Assembly: GCA_903850425.1 (NCBI GenBank)
Contig: CAINLR010000017.1
Span: 62,001 to 126,000 of the forward strand
DNA: 64,000 nucleotides
From: an uncultured Verrucomicrobia subdivision 3 bacterium
GTDB taxonomy: Bacteria; Verrucomicrobiota; Verrucomicrobiia; Limisphaerales; UBA11358
Direction: 5' to 3'
Shown here: one piece after another, positions 1-9,431 of the stretch
Layout: each line of letters begins with the position of its first letter
How positions within the stretch are numbered: position 1 is the stretch's first letter
Notes under the pieces: model-generated
Told to the model about the DNA's origin: nothing
Database searches by the model: none
What the model saw: the letters and a program-made list of their open reading frames with translations, nothing else
Translations under genes and position numbers: made by a program

Positions 1-1
1 G

Positions 2-1786
2 AGCAACACCATTCTGAACATTGATAGCTGGCTGGCGATTGCGCGGGGCAATGGTAGTGTGGGCAATACCTCCAGCGTCACGCTCTATAACGCCAAAATG
101 AGATCCGGCGCTTTCTCAATGGGTTACGATGGTGGTCTGGCTGGCAATCTGGAAATGCCGTCCTTCACCTTCAATGGCAACTCCACCTTCACCAATAATG
201 GTGACTCTAACATCGGCGAAAGCACTGGCTCCACCGCGACCATGCTGCTGAAAAATACTTCCGCCTTCTATTCGCAAAATCGCGTTCACCTGGGCTGGCA
301 TTCTGGAGCCACTGCCTTTCTGACCCTCGCGGACTCCAGCACCATGATGGTCAACGCTTGGTTCTCGGTGGCCAACGAAGGCGGCACGGGCACGCTTACC
401 TTAAAGGATAACAGCAGCCTTTATGTGCTCCAAGACATGAACGTCACGGATGTGAATACCGGGAATGGTGAACTCGACGTTCAGAACAACGCCCAACTCA
501 TCTTCGGCAGTTGCTTCATCGGCAAAGGTGTCGGCAGTTCTGGCGTGGTGAACCAATCCGGCGGCGCGCTCATCGGCCGGGCCGATGGTAACGAAATGCA
601 CGTTGGTTTCCACGGTCAAGGCACTTACACCATGAGTGGCGGCAGTATCACATTGAACAATCATTGGTTCGTCGTCGGTCGTTATGCCGATGGCCCGGGC
701 GAGTTCAACCTAAACGGGGGCATCATCGTTCACAACACCACGGGCAAGCGCGTGCAAATCGGCGAGGACGGCACAGGCGTCCTCAACGTCAATAGCGGCT
801 CGCTCTCGACGATTGGCAACGAACTGGCCATCGGCCTCAATGCCAGTGGCAACGGCACGGTCAACCTCAACGGCGGTTCCATCACGGCCCGCCGCGTCAT
901 CGGCATCAATGGCGTCAGTGCGTTTAACTTCAACGGCGGTCTGTTGCGCGCCGGGCCCAACGCCCAGGCCGACTTCATGACCGGCATTGGCAACGCCTTG
1001 GTATTGGTCGGCGGCGCGAAAATTGATACCGACACCAACACGGTCAACGTTGCGCAATCCTTGCTGGATGGCGATGGCCTGGGCGGCGGTTTGACCAAGA
1101 CCGGTAACGGCACCCTGCGTTTGAATGGCGCCAATACTTACACGGGCACCACAACGGTCAGCGCCGGCACGCTCGGCGGCAACGGCACCATCGCCGGTCC
1201 CGTGATGATCGCGGCAGGGGCCACGTTCTCGCCCGGTTCCTCCATCGGCACGCTCACCATCAACAACACGTTGAGCCTCGCCGCCGGCAGCACGACGGTT
1301 TTGGAAGTCAATAATACGACCGCCACGAATGACTTCATAACCGGCACCAGCTTGGCCATCAACAACGGCGGCACTTTGGTGCTGAAAAACCTGAGCGGCG
1401 CACTGAAAGCGGGCGATTCATTCACGGTGTATGGTCCCGGAACCTACAGCGGTTCTTTCAGCAGCGTGGTTTCACAGACTCCCAATCAGTTGGTGACGTG
1501 GGATGTCGATCAGTTGAAAGCGGGTGGCAATGGTAAGATCACAGTCTTCACCGCCGTGGCCGCGCCCGTGACCCTCGCGCCGGTCGTGAGCGGTGGCAAA
1601 TTCAACCTCACCTGGCCCGCGAGCCAAATCGGCTGGCAATTGCAATCCCAAGTCGGCGCCGCGGCGGTGGGCCTGAGCACTAACTGGGTGGTGGTGCCCG
1701 GCTCGACGCTGACCAATCAGGTCAGCCTCCCGGTGGACAGCACGGAACCGACCGAGTTCTTCCGGTTGGTGTTTCCGGCCCAGTAA
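2..1786 (+). CDS. Autotransporter-associated beta-strand repeat surface protein (5'-truncated by window edge)
   Basis: The reading frame is open from base 2, so the real start lies upstream of the window; about 594 residues are visible. The sequence is rich in Gly, Asn, Thr and Ser, with repeated short units of the type N-x-G-x-G-T-x-x-L, as in right-handed beta-helix passengers. A typical autotransporter-associated repeat (PATR-like; G-L-T-K-T-G-N-G-T-L followed by N-T-Y-T-G-T-T) is encoded around 1084-1170. No beta-barrel translocator is present at the C-terminus. Instead the last ~65 residues form a small domain with two Trp residues that ends in F-F-R-L, also seen at the end of other secreted proteins in this window. 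Probably exported and surface exposed; the ligand or function is unknown. Transcription very likely stops at the hairpin at 1845-1873. Confidence 0.8.
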   Translation, partial: SNTILNIDSWLAIARGNGSVGNTSSVTLYNAKMRSGAFSMGYDGGLAGNLEMPSFTFNGNSTFTNNGDSNIGESTGSTATMLLKNTSAFYSQNRVHLGWHSGATAFLTLADSSTMMVNAWFSVANEGGTGTLTLKDNSSLYVLQDMNVTDVNTGNGELDVQNNAQLIFGSCFIGKGVGSSGVVNQSGGALIGRADGNEMHVGFHGQGTYTMSGGSITLNNHWFVVGRYADGPGEFNLNGGIIVHNTTGKRVQIGEDGTGVLNVNSGSLSTIGNELAIGLNASGNGTVNLNGGSITARRVIGINGVSAFNFNGGLLRAGPNAQADFMTGIGNALVLVGGAKIDTDTNTVNVAQSLLDGDGLGGGLTKTGNGTLRLNGANTYTGTTTVSAGTLGGNGTIAGPVMIAAGATFSPGSSIGTLTINNTLSLAAGSTTVLEVNNTTATNDFITGTSLAINNGGTLVLKNLSGALKAGDSFTVYGPGTYSGSFSSVVSQTPNQLVTWDVDQLKAGGNGKITVFTAVAAPVTLAPVVSGGKFNLTWPASQIGWQLQSQVGAAAVGLSTNWVVVPGSTLTNQVSLPVDSTEPTEFFRLVFPAQ

Positions 1787-1844
1787 CAAACTATTGGTGG
1801 CTGGCCTGATCCTGGTCACAATTGTTAATATGGATTGAGTTCAT

Positions 1845-1873
1845 GGGGTGCCTCGTTTGAGGCACCCCTTTTT
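1845..1873 (+). terminator. Rho-independent terminator after the beta-helix gene
   Basis: A perfect 10-bp stem (GGGGTGCCTC / GAGGCACCCC) with a GTTT loop is followed directly by five T residues. It lies about 60 nt after the stop codon of the upstream surface-protein gene and on the same strand. Confidence 0.9.
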
Positions 1874-2115
1874 CGCGGCCATGTTCGGCCGCAGCTAGGG
1901 CGACTCGGTGCGATAATTGTCCAGGCCGCTCAGCTCGCCAAGTCTGTAGTGTTGCTCAGTATTGTTTCGGCGTTCAGGCGGCATTTCGGATACAGCCGGC
2001 TGGCTCAACAGATTGGCTGTGGCCACCAGAATTGACTGGTTTTTTCGAACCTGAGACGTAGTTTTATAGGGAATCACCCTTGTCTAAATTTTGATTTGTC
2101 AGTGCGCATAAATTA
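1874..2115. other. Intergenic spacer upstream of the GH76 gene
   Basis: Together with the terminator this forms a 329-bp gap. Short open frames exist on both strands but show no recognisable protein character. The last 60 bp before the GH76 start are AT-rich and probably carry its promoter, but I could not pick out a convincing -35/-10 pair. Confidence 0.4.
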
Positions 2116-5100
2116 ATGAGCCTCCTTAAAAACTGGCTGGCCGGTTTGGTGGTTATGTTGACTGCCGGAGTTGCCACTGCGTTTACCGCGAGCGACGCCG
2201 ACACCATTTTTAGCTCCTATAACAATTCGTTTTATGCTGGCAGCGGCGGGAACAACTACTACAAGCTGAATACCGGCACCGGCACGGGTGCTGGCTGGTG
2301 GACCTTCGCGGAGGAAATTGAGATGGCGGAGGACTGCTACGATCGCACCGGTTCGGCCACCAACCTGGCCGTTGTGACCGCGCTCGGCAACGGATTTATC
2401 AGCAAAAACAATTCGGACTGGACGGGCAATGCCTACAACGATGATATTGCCTGGGGAGTCATCGCGTTTTCGCGGGCCTATCTGGCGACCGGCAACGCGA
2501 CGTTCCGCAACGTGGCGAAGGCTAATTTCGATGCCATGTATCGCCGGGCCTGGGACACTAACTTTACCGGCGGCGGCCTGTGGTGGAACACCTCCAAGGG
2601 AAGCAAGAACGCCTGCATCAGTGGGCCGGCGGCGGTGGCGGCGTGTTATCTCTATGGTATTTATGGCGACAGTTCCTATCTGAGCAAAGCCCAGGAGTGC
2701 TATGCCTGGGAGCGACGCGTGCTGTTTCAAAACAACAATGGTTCCATTTATGACAGTATCAGCACGACCAACGGAACCACCGCCTCAGGCACCAACACCT
2801 GGGCGTCCACCTATAATCAAGGCACTTTCATTGGCGCGGGGAACTTCCTCTATCGCGCCACCGGGCTTCCTTACTACTATCAGGACGCGATATTAGCGGC
2901 GCAATATTCCAAGAACAACCTTTCGTCCGCCGGGATATTCCCGGTCTATAACTCCGGCGACTTGGGTGGCTTCAATGGCATCCTCGCACGCTGGGTGGCG
3001 CGCATGGCCAGAGACCAAAGTCTCTGGTCAGCCTACGGTCCCTGGCTCACTACCAATGCGGACGCGGCTTGGAATGTTCGGAATACTAACAACCTGTCTT
3101 GGTATAATTGGACGGCCCCCACGCCGGCGGGAACCAATGTGCTCGACTCTTGGGATTGTTCTGACTCGGTGATCATCATGCAGGTTGGGTTGACGAACGC
3201 CGCCGACGCGCTGTTGATCAGTCCAGGAGTTGGTTTCGCCGCCGTGTCGCAACACTGGGTAGCCCCACCCAATCCAAAGAGTCTGAATCTCGTTCTGACC
3301 AATACGGGAGCCAGCGCAGTGAACTGGGCTCTGGGCAACACGTCCGCCTGGCTCAGTGTTTCCGCCAACTTTGGAATCCTGGCGGCCGGAGGCCCGGCGA
3401 CCAATGTGCTGGTGAGTCTAATTCCTTCCGCCACGGTCTATCTGTCGGCGGGTCGTTATTATACGAGCGTCTGGCTAACCAATCTGGCCAGTGGAGTGGT
3501 GCAAAGTCGGGCGTTCACGCTGGTGGTGGCCGACGGCAATATTCCCATTGCCCTGACCGGGTTCAATGCCGCCGTGCTGGCGCCGAACAGTGCCACGGCG
3601 GCCACGCCGAAAGCGACGGCATTCGACCTGCCCAATAACTATGGTTTTTATCAGGCGGGCTTGAACGGCAGCACGCGTGGCCTGCCGCCCGACGGGGTGT
3701 TCACCAGTCTGGTGGATGCCCAGACGGTATTTCAGTTTCAGCCTTACGGAAGCACCAATACCTTAGTCATGGGTTATACCTATCCCATCTCTGGGAACTT
3801 AACTCTCGCTTCGCCGCTAGCCTATAATTCCCTTGCCATCTTGGCAGGTTCGGCTAATGCCAATGGCGTGCTTGGCACGTTCGTGCTCAACTTTACCAAC
3901 GGCACCCAGAGCCAGGTTTTCAATTTCAATGCTCAAGACTGGTTCACCGCCACTACCAACGTGGCCATCCAGGGGATAGGCCGGCTGAAGTTGGGAGCGA
4001 GTTTCGGTGCGGAAGACAATGGGGCGAACAATCCCCACTTGTATCAGACCACCGTCAATCTTGCGGCGCAGGGCTTGAATCAGCAGCCGATTTCATCCAT
4101 TACCTTCACGCGGCCCGCCAGTCCCGGCGCACAGCAGAGTTGCGGCGTGTTCGCTGTCAGCGGCCTTCCCGCCTATCGTGAACCGTTCATCACCCAACCG
4201 CCCACCCCGACTAATCTCTATCGGTTTGCTGGCTCGTCTAACTCTTGGTCGGTGGTGGCCAATGCCGCGCCGCCGGTTAACTATTATTGGTGCCTGAACG
4301 GAACGACGATTCCGATCGCAACCAACGCCACCTGCCTGCTGACTAATCTGCAAATCGCCGACTCTGGTAACTACTCGGTGGTCGTGAGTAATGCCTTTGG
4401 GGTGGTCACCAGCAGCATTGCCTCGCTGACGGTCGTGGCGGCTAACTATCCCCTTAGCCAGGCAGTAATGACGGATCATGCCTTGGGCTATTGGCGGTTG
4501 GATGAAACGAATGGAACGATTGCGCACGACTATATGGCTGGCAACAACGGAACTTACTCCGCCAAAGTTCTCCTCGGCCAACTTGGCGACAAACTGGTGG
4601 ACATTCACACCGCCGCCCGCTTCGGCTATCTGGCGGCCAGCAATAGTTGCATAACCAACATCGCAGCAGATTTCGCCACTGCCAGCAACGGTTTTTTTTC
4701 GGTGGAAGCCTGGGTCAACGGCGGTTCGCAGACTACCGACGCCGGACTAATCACTAAAGGCTATGGGAGCGGCGGGGAACAGTTTAATCTGGATTGCGGC
4801 GGTAGCAGCCACGCGTTCCGGTTTTTTGTGCGGGATGCTGCCGGAGCGGCGCATGTGGCCAGCAGCAGCGTCGTTCCCAACAATCAATGGCATCATCTGG
4901 TTGGCGTTTGCGATGAAACCAATGGCGCGGTTCGACTGTATGTGGATGGCGTCAGTGCTGCCCAGGCCGCGATCACTCCTAACTCGGGAATTCTTAGTTC
5001 GACCTACTCGGTGAGCATCGGCTCACGACCGTCGGGAGCCTTCACGGCCTATGACAATCAGTTCGTTGGCTATATGGAAGAAGTGGCGATATACAGTTAT

Positions 5101-5628
5101 GCCTTGAGTTCAAGCCAAGTGCTAGCCCACTATCAGGCGGCGACCAATCGTCCGCCGGGCTTCCTTAGCAATCCCTTCACCGTCGCCAGCGCCAATGCCG
5201 GGCAGTTGTTTGCGGCAACTCTGGCCACCTATGCCAGCGATCCTAACGGTGACTCCATCACCTTTACCAAACTCAGTGGGCCGGCTTGGCTGAGTGTGGC
5301 GAGCAATGGTGGCTTGAGCGGCACTCCCGTCTCGGTCAATGTTGGCACGAATAGTTTCGTGATGCGCGCGACCGACCCCGGTGGATTATCCAGCACGGCA
5401 ACCATGAATCTAACCGTCATCGCGGCCCCGCCGATTGTTGTCAGCGCTGACTTACAGGCAAACGCGCTATTGCTGAACTGGACGGGCGGCATAGCCCCGT
5501 ATCAAGTGCAGTTGACGACTAACCTGATTCCGCTGGCCTGGCAAAACCTGGGGGTCCCCATCAATAGGAATAGCGTATCGGTTCCTTTGACCAACGAGGC
5601 GGCTTTTTATCGCGTCTTCGGCCAATGA
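2116..5628 (+). CDS. Secreted GH76-type glycanase with Ig-like and LamG modules
   Basis: 1170 residues with a signal peptide (about 1-22). Residues ~25-370 resemble glycoside hydrolase family 76 (endo-alpha-1,6-mannanases of the (alpha/alpha)6 fold). The evidence is a paired acidic motif Y-N-D-D-I-A-W-G, with Asp109-Asp110 at the position of the GH76 catalytic dyad, and a downstream Y-N-Q-G-T-F-I-G-A motif typical of the family. The rest is modular: a beta-rich stretch, an Ig-like domain (~685-778), a LamG/concanavalin-like domain (~785-1010), a cadherin/He_PIG-like domain (~1012-1108), and a short C-terminal domain ending A-F-Y-R-V-F. Inferred role: extracellular attack on alpha-mannan-like polymers, with the LamG and Ig modules for binding or spacing. 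Substrate specificity is not visible. The ATG at 2116 gives a clean signal peptide. Confidence 0.8.
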   Translation: MSLLKNWLAGLVVMLTAGVATAFTASDADTIFSSYNNSFYAGSGGNNYYKLNTGTGTGAGWWTFAEEIEMAEDCYDRTGSATNLAVVTALGNGFISKNNSDWTGNAYNDDIAWGVIAFSRAYLATGNATFRNVAKANFDAMYRRAWDTNFTGGGLWWNTSKGSKNACISGPAAVAACYLYGIYGDSSYLSKAQECYAWERRVLFQNNNGSIYDSISTTNGTTASGTNTWASTYNQGTFIGAGNFLYRATGLPYYYQDAILAAQYSKNNLSSAGIFPVYNSGDLGGFNGILARWVARMARDQSLWSAYGPWLTTNADAAWNVRNTNNLSWYNWTAPTPAGTNVLDSWDCSDSVIIMQVGLTNAADALLISPGVGFAAVSQHWVAPPNPKSLNLVLTNTGASAVNWALGNTSAWLSVSANFGILAAGGPATNVLVSLIPSATVYLSAGRYYTSVWLTNLASGVVQSRAFTLVVADGNIPIALTGFNAAVLAPNSATAATPKATAFDLPNNYGFYQAGLNGSTRGLPPDGVFTSLVDAQTVFQFQPYGSTNTLVMGYTYPISGNLTLASPLAYNSLAILAGSANANGVLGTFVLNFTNGTQSQVFNFNAQDWFTATTNVAIQGIGRLKLGASFGAEDNGANNPHLYQTTVNLAAQGLNQQPISSITFTRPASPGAQQSCGVFAVSGLPAYREPFITQPPTPTNLYRFAGSSNSWSVVANAAPPVNYYWCLNGTTIPIATNATCLLTNLQIADSGNYSVVVSNAFGVVTSSIASLTVVAANYPLSQAVMTDHALGYWRLDETNGTIAHDYMAGNNGTYSAKVLLGQLGDKLVDIHTAARFGYLAASNSCITNIAADFATASNGFFSVEAWVNGGSQTTDAGLITKGYGSGGEQFNLDCGGSSHAFRFFVRDAAGAAHVASSSVVPNNQWHHLVGVCDETNGAVRLYVDGVSAAQAAITPNSGILSSTYSVSIGSRPSGAFTAYDNQFVGYMEEVAIYSYALSSSQVLAHYQAATNRPPGFLSNPFTVASANAGQLFAATLATYASDPNGDSITFTKLSGPAWLSVASNGGLSGTPVSVNVGTNSFVMRATDPGGLSSTATMNLTVIAAPPIVVSADLQANALLLNWTGGIAPYQVQLTTNLIPLAWQNLGVPINRNSVSVPLTNEAAFYRVFGQ

Positions 5629-5839
5629 CCGGGTTTGTCGGTCGCTTCGGTGGCGCATCCTGACCCTCCCCGCGTAGCGCAGCAACCAGCTTTATCGCGG
5701 ATTTCCAAGCCGCCGATCGTGAAGAAACAAAGGCGAAGGCGGGACGCTGGCGCAGTAACTGGATAGCGTCAAAGTTCCAACCGGCTTACTTCACCGGGGT
5801 AAATTTGCAACTGGCTGGAAGGGCGGACGGGCGGGCTTG

Positions 5840-6031
5840 CTAGAATGAGACGGCGGCATCCTCTATTCCGGGGCCAGTCGAAGCTGGCGCTTTTGAACCC
5901 CGAAGATAAAGCGTCAGAAAGCACAAGCCGATGATCAGCGCAGCCGCTGACAGAATCAGCACGAACCGCCGGTAAGGATGTTTTCGGCGGCGACGGTGCG
6001 TTGAGGTTCTGGTTGGATCTCCCACACGCAA
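5840..6031 (-). CDS. Possible small single-pass membrane protein (doubtful)
   Basis: A 63-codon frame with an Arg/His-rich N-terminal segment (~8-22) followed by a clear hydrophobic helix (~23-44) and a short tail. This is the arrangement of a small inner-membrane protein with its N-terminus in the cytoplasm. There is no ATG: only TTG (6031) or GTG two codons later could start it, and an in-frame stop lies a few codons upstream. I do not recognise a family. It could equally be the 3' remnant of a decayed gene, since the neighbouring 6116-6343 segment is clearly decayed. Confidence 0.3.
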   Translation of the reverse strand: MRVGDPTRTSTHRRRRKHPYRRFVLILSAAALIIGLCFLTLYLRGSKAPASTGPGIEDAAVSF

Positions 6032-6115
6032 ACTTGTAAGGCCCGGCGGTTGTTTTTGTCAATGGAAAAACGGGGGCCGGCGAAACGCGCCCGGCGGCGT
6101 TGGCGCCAATCTGCG

Positions 6116-6343
6116 TCAGGGTTTCACCGTGATTTGCCGCACAAACTCATTGGGCTGGATATCAGCTGCCACTAGCAGACGGACATGGAGATTGACCTGC
6201 TCGAAGGTCACCTTGGCGATACCATGATGGGCGTCGAAGCCCTGCAACTCCATGCGTGGCGGGCCGATGGTGTTGGCCTAAAGGTTCCAGAGCCCGCAGT
6301 TCTTTACCACCACATGTTTCACCTGGCGTTATCAACGTCGAAT
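6116..6343 (-). pseudogene. 3' remnant of a decayed gene, possibly parallel beta-helix type
   Basis: On the minus strand, 54 codons (6119-6280) read cleanly into a TGA at 6116-6118 and look like real protein. They contain motifs such as G-P-P-R-M-E-L-Q-G-F-D-A and K-V-T-F-E-Q-V-N, ending in N-E-F-V-R-Q-I-T-V-K-P. This reminds me of the C-terminal end of right-handed parallel beta-helix (pectate-lyase/GH28-like) proteins, where V-T-F-E-N-V is a common rung. Immediately upstream the same frame has three stops (at 6278, 6305 and 6320), yet coding-like residues (N-C-G-L-W-N, V-D-N-A-R) continue between them. The most economical reading is a gene that lost its 5' part and is now decaying. The family assignment is tentative. 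Confidence 0.45.
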
Positions 6344-6441
6344 CGGACAGCCGGCAAAGCAGACTTGAACTGGCGACACGATCCGGGAATACTCCTGCCT
6401 CACCGGGATTCAAACTGATAATTCCGCTGAGCAAAGGAAGC

Positions 6442-9264
6442 ATGAAACTAACCACTGTTTTTCGTTCGATCATTCCGGCGGTGCTGGTCATGTTGCCGGG
6501 CGTGGCAGTTATCGCGCCCGCGCAAACGCTGTCCGCTCCGGCGCTGGTGAAAATCGCGCCGATACAATTTCGCCAGCGCACGCTCGCCAATGGGTTGACG
6601 GTCTTTGCCATTGAAAACCACCACAGCCCGACCGTGGCGATCCAAGTCTGGTATCACGTCGGCGGCAAGGATGATCCGGCGGGGCGTTCCGGGTTCGCGC
6701 ATCTGTTCGAGCACATGATGTTCAAATCCACGAAGAATCAAAAAAGTGAGAACTTTGACCGCCTCACCGAGGATGTGGGCGGCGCGAACAACGCCTTCAC
6801 GCGGGAAGATGCCACGGTCTATCACGAGACGGTTCCCTCCAACTATCTGGAGCCGCTGCTCTGGGCGGAGGCGGATCGCCTGGCGAACCTGAGTGTCAAC
6901 GACGCGAACTTTGTCTCGGAGCGCGCGGTGGTGGAAGAGGAATACCGTCAAAGTATTTTGTCGAAACCTTATGGCCGGCTGGAACTATTCGTGGATCAGA
7001 ATTCGTTTGTGGCGCACCCCTACAAACGTGGCGTCATCGGATCCATTGCCGATTTGGATTCGGCGACGATCGCTGACGTTAGGAAATTTCACGAAACCTA
7101 TTATCGGCCCGATAACGCGACGCTGATTGTCGCCGGAGACTTCGAGCCAAAACAGTTGGACGCCTGGGTGGACAAGTATTTCGGACGCATCGCCAAACCG
7201 GCCACGCCGATTCCCCGCGTCAAGGTGACCGAACCGGCGCGCACTGCCGAAGCCCGCTGCACCACGACCGGTCCGAATGTGCCGCTGCCCGCGACGGCCA
7301 TCACCTATCTGTTGCCCCCGCGCAAAAGCGACGATGCGGATGCGCTGCGAATCGCCGAGGTGATTTTGGGGCGCGGCGAATCCTCCCGGCTAAATCAATC
7401 GCTGGTTTACCACCAGCAAATTGCGGCGCAGGCCAGCGCGAGTGCCGATCTGCGGGACGACGCCGGGTTGTTCAACCTCACCATCATCACTGCGGGCGGA
7501 AAATCGGCGGCAGCCGCGGAGCAAGCCGCGCTGGCGGAATTGGGCAAACTCCAAACCGAACCCATCCCGGCGGCGGAACTCGCCAAAGCGCGGAACCTCC
7601 TGCTGGCGGATGTGCTGGGGGCGCGCGAAACCGCCGAAGGCCAGGCCTTCGCGCTGGGCGAAGCGTCCGTGAGCTTTGGCGACCCGGAACGCGTGAACAC
7701 CGACCTCACCCGCTTGCAGGCCGTGACGGCGGCCGAGGTGCAGCGCGTGGCGCAAAAATATTTCACGGCGGCAAACCGCGTGGTGATCCGCTACGAAAAC
7801 GGGGCGGAAGAGCAGGGCGGCCAAAGCCAGGCGACCAAGCCCGCCGCCCCGACGGCGGCGCCCGCGTTCACGCCGCTGGAAACGCCGCCCGCTCCGGCCG
7901 CACCGCGCGCGGTCGCTTTTCCGAAACCGGTGGAAAAGAAACTCGCCAACGGTGTCCGGGTCATTGTGGTTCCACGCCCCGGAACGGGATTGGTCAGCGT
8001 CTCGGCTTTGGTGCAGGCGGGCGGCGTCTTCGATCCGAATGGCGCGGCCGGCCTGGCTGATTTCACGGCGTCGTTGCTGACCCGCGGCACGAAAACCATG
8101 AGCGCGCCGGAGATTGCCGAAACCGTCGAAGCCCTGGGCGGCTCGCTTTCCGCAGCGGCCAGTTGGGACAGCGCCACGGTCGAATTGTCCTCCCTGTCAT
8201 CGCGGCTGGTTGCAACGCTGCCTGCCTTGGCGGAAGTCGTGCGCGCCCCGGCTTTTGCGGCGGAAGAGATTGAGCGGCTGCAAGCCGAAAATCTGGACAG
8301 CCTGGCGGTCTCGCTGCGTTCGCCGGGAACGCTGGCTCGCTTGACGGCGGCGCGCGTGGTCTTTGGTGACAGCGGCTATGGCCATTCCTTGAGCGGGACG
8401 CCGGAAACGGTCAAGGCCTTGACCGCAGCGCAAATTAATCTCTACTACCACGCCCGGTTCCAGCCGCAGAATACGGTGCTGGTGTTCGGTGGCGACATCA
8501 GCACGGACGACGCCTTCGCGCAAGCGGCGAAATATTTTGGCGATTGGAAATCATTGCGCATCGCCCCGCCGCCCGCACCGAAGCCGGCCGTTCCGCAAAA
8601 AGGCGGACGCGTGGTAGTGGTGGACAAACCGGACGCCGGCCAGGCCGCGGTGTTCGTCGCGCGCCCGACGATTCGTCGCGCGGACAAGAGTTACGCCACG
8701 GGTCGCCTCGCCAATCGCGTGCTGGGCGAAGATTTTTCCTCCCGGCTAAATCAGGAGGTGCGCATCAAACGCGGCTTGTCCTACGGTGCCAGCAGCAGTT
8801 TGGGGGCGCGCAAAGACGGCGGGATTTTCATGGCTTCCGCGCAGACTCGCAACGATGCTGCGCCGGAGGTGGCGAGCCTGCTGCAAACGGAGTTAACCCG
8901 CTTGGCGAACGCACCGGTCTCGGCGGCGGAACTGATCCCGCGTAAAGCTGCGCTCGCCGGCAATTATGCACGCGAATTGGAAACGGGTGCCGGGATGGTT
9001 GCGGCCGTCGCCTCGCTGGCGACCTATGACCTGCCGTTGTCTTCCTTGAACGACTATCTGCCACAAGTGCAAAAAGTCTCGGCCCGGCAGATTCAGGATT
9101 TTGCCGCGAAGCAACTTGGGGCCGGCGACGCCAGCATCATCATCGTCGGCGATGGCCGCCAGTTTTTGCCAGACCTGAAAAAGCGGTTCCCGAACGTGGA
9201 GGTGATCCCGATTGACCGGCTCGATTTGAACCAGGCGCGCTTGGTCAAACCGTCGTGGCCCTAG
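6442..9264 (+). CDS. Secreted/periplasmic M16 (insulinase-type) zinc peptidase, double domain
   Basis: I chose the ATG at 6442 because it follows AAAGGAAG and opens a good signal peptide (~1-27); the frame stays open upstream to 6256 but that part does not look like protein. The product is ~940 residues, made of two tandem M16 halves. The first half (~40-490) has the inverted zinc motif H-L-F-E-H at 87-91 and a downstream V-V-E-E-E-Y (165-167) that supplies the third zinc ligand. The second half (~495-940) has the same fold signatures but lacks H-x-x-E-H, so it is probably the inactive partner that closes the peptide chamber. A Pro/Ala-rich linker (~465-490) joins them. Fused active and inactive halves are known for pitrilysin-like enzymes. 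Likely degrades peptides in the periplasm. Confidence 0.92.
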   Translation: MKLTTVFRSIIPAVLVMLPGVAVIAPAQTLSAPALVKIAPIQFRQRTLANGLTVFAIENHHSPTVAIQVWYHVGGKDDPAGRSGFAHLFEHMMFKSTKNQKSENFDRLTEDVGGANNAFTREDATVYHETVPSNYLEPLLWAEADRLANLSVNDANFVSERAVVEEEYRQSILSKPYGRLELFVDQNSFVAHPYKRGVIGSIADLDSATIADVRKFHETYYRPDNATLIVAGDFEPKQLDAWVDKYFGRIAKPATPIPRVKVTEPARTAEARCTTTGPNVPLPATAITYLLPPRKSDDADALRIAEVILGRGESSRLNQSLVYHQQIAAQASASADLRDDAGLFNLTIITAGGKSAAAAEQAALAELGKLQTEPIPAAELAKARNLLLADVLGARETAEGQAFALGEASVSFGDPERVNTDLTRLQAVTAAEVQRVAQKYFTAANRVVIRYENGAEEQGGQSQATKPAAPTAAPAFTPLETPPAPAAPRAVAFPKPVEKKLANGVRVIVVPRPGTGLVSVSALVQAGGVFDPNGAAGLADFTASLLTRGTKTMSAPEIAETVEALGGSLSAAASWDSATVELSSLSSRLVATLPALAEVVRAPAFAAEEIERLQAENLDSLAVSLRSPGTLARLTAARVVFGDSGYGHSLSGTPETVKALTAAQINLYYHARFQPQNTVLVFGGDISTDDAFAQAAKYFGDWKSLRIAPPPAPKPAVPQKGGRVVVVDKPDAGQAAVFVARPTIRRADKSYATGRLANRVLGEDFSSRLNQEVRIKRGLSYGASSSLGARKDGGIFMASAQTRNDAAPEVASLLQTELTRLANAPVSAAELIPRKAALAGNYARELETGAGMVAAVASLATYDLPLSSLNDYLPQVQKVSARQIQDFAAKQLGAGDASIIIVGDGRQFLPDLKKRFPNVEVIPIDRLDLNQARLVKPSWP

Positions 9265-9376
9265 AACCGGAACGCCGCGCCCCGGCTCGGCTCATTGATG
9301 CTCACGATGGATCACAAGCCGAGCCCGTGCTCGGGGCACCGCTCGGGTTTGAGGGTTTCCATTGCGGGCCCGCCGC

Positions 9377-9412
9377 AAAAAAGAAAAAGGCACTCTGAAT
9401 AATCAGAGTGCC
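9377..9412 (-). terminator. Rho-independent terminator of the HU gene
   Basis: On the minus strand a perfect 10-bp stem (GGCACTCTGA / TCAGAGTGCC, loop of 4) is followed by a T-rich run (TTTTTCTTTTTT). It starts about 20 nt after the HU stop codon. Confidence 0.9.
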
Positions 9413-9431
9413 TTGGAAATGCGGGACGGAA

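Larger units (their letters stand above)
5629..6441. other. Gene-poor gap with a doubtful micro-ORF and a decayed gene
   Basis: An 813-bp stretch with no confident intact gene. It holds a doubtful 63-codon minus-strand ORF (5840-6031) and a minus-strand gene remnant (6116-6343). The 5629-5839 part shows nothing recognisable. The last 15 bases carry the ribosome-binding region of the M16 peptidase gene. Confidence 0.5.

Noticed and set aside
5769-6062. 97-codon minus-strand frame overlapping the 63-codon candidate
   Set aside because: Its translation lacks the coherent charged-plus-hydrophobic layout seen in the shorter frame.
6340-6425. Stretches resembling antisense tRNA T-arms (for example ACTTGAACTGGCGAC and GGGATTCAAAC)
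   Set aside because: Flanking bases do not pair into T, anticodon or acceptor stems on either strand.
9377-9412. Possible CIRCE-like heat-shock operator because of the GCACTC / GAGTGC arms
   Set aside because: The spacing (4-nt loop), the T-tract and the position after HU fit a terminator, not TTAGCACTC-N9-GAGTGCTAA.
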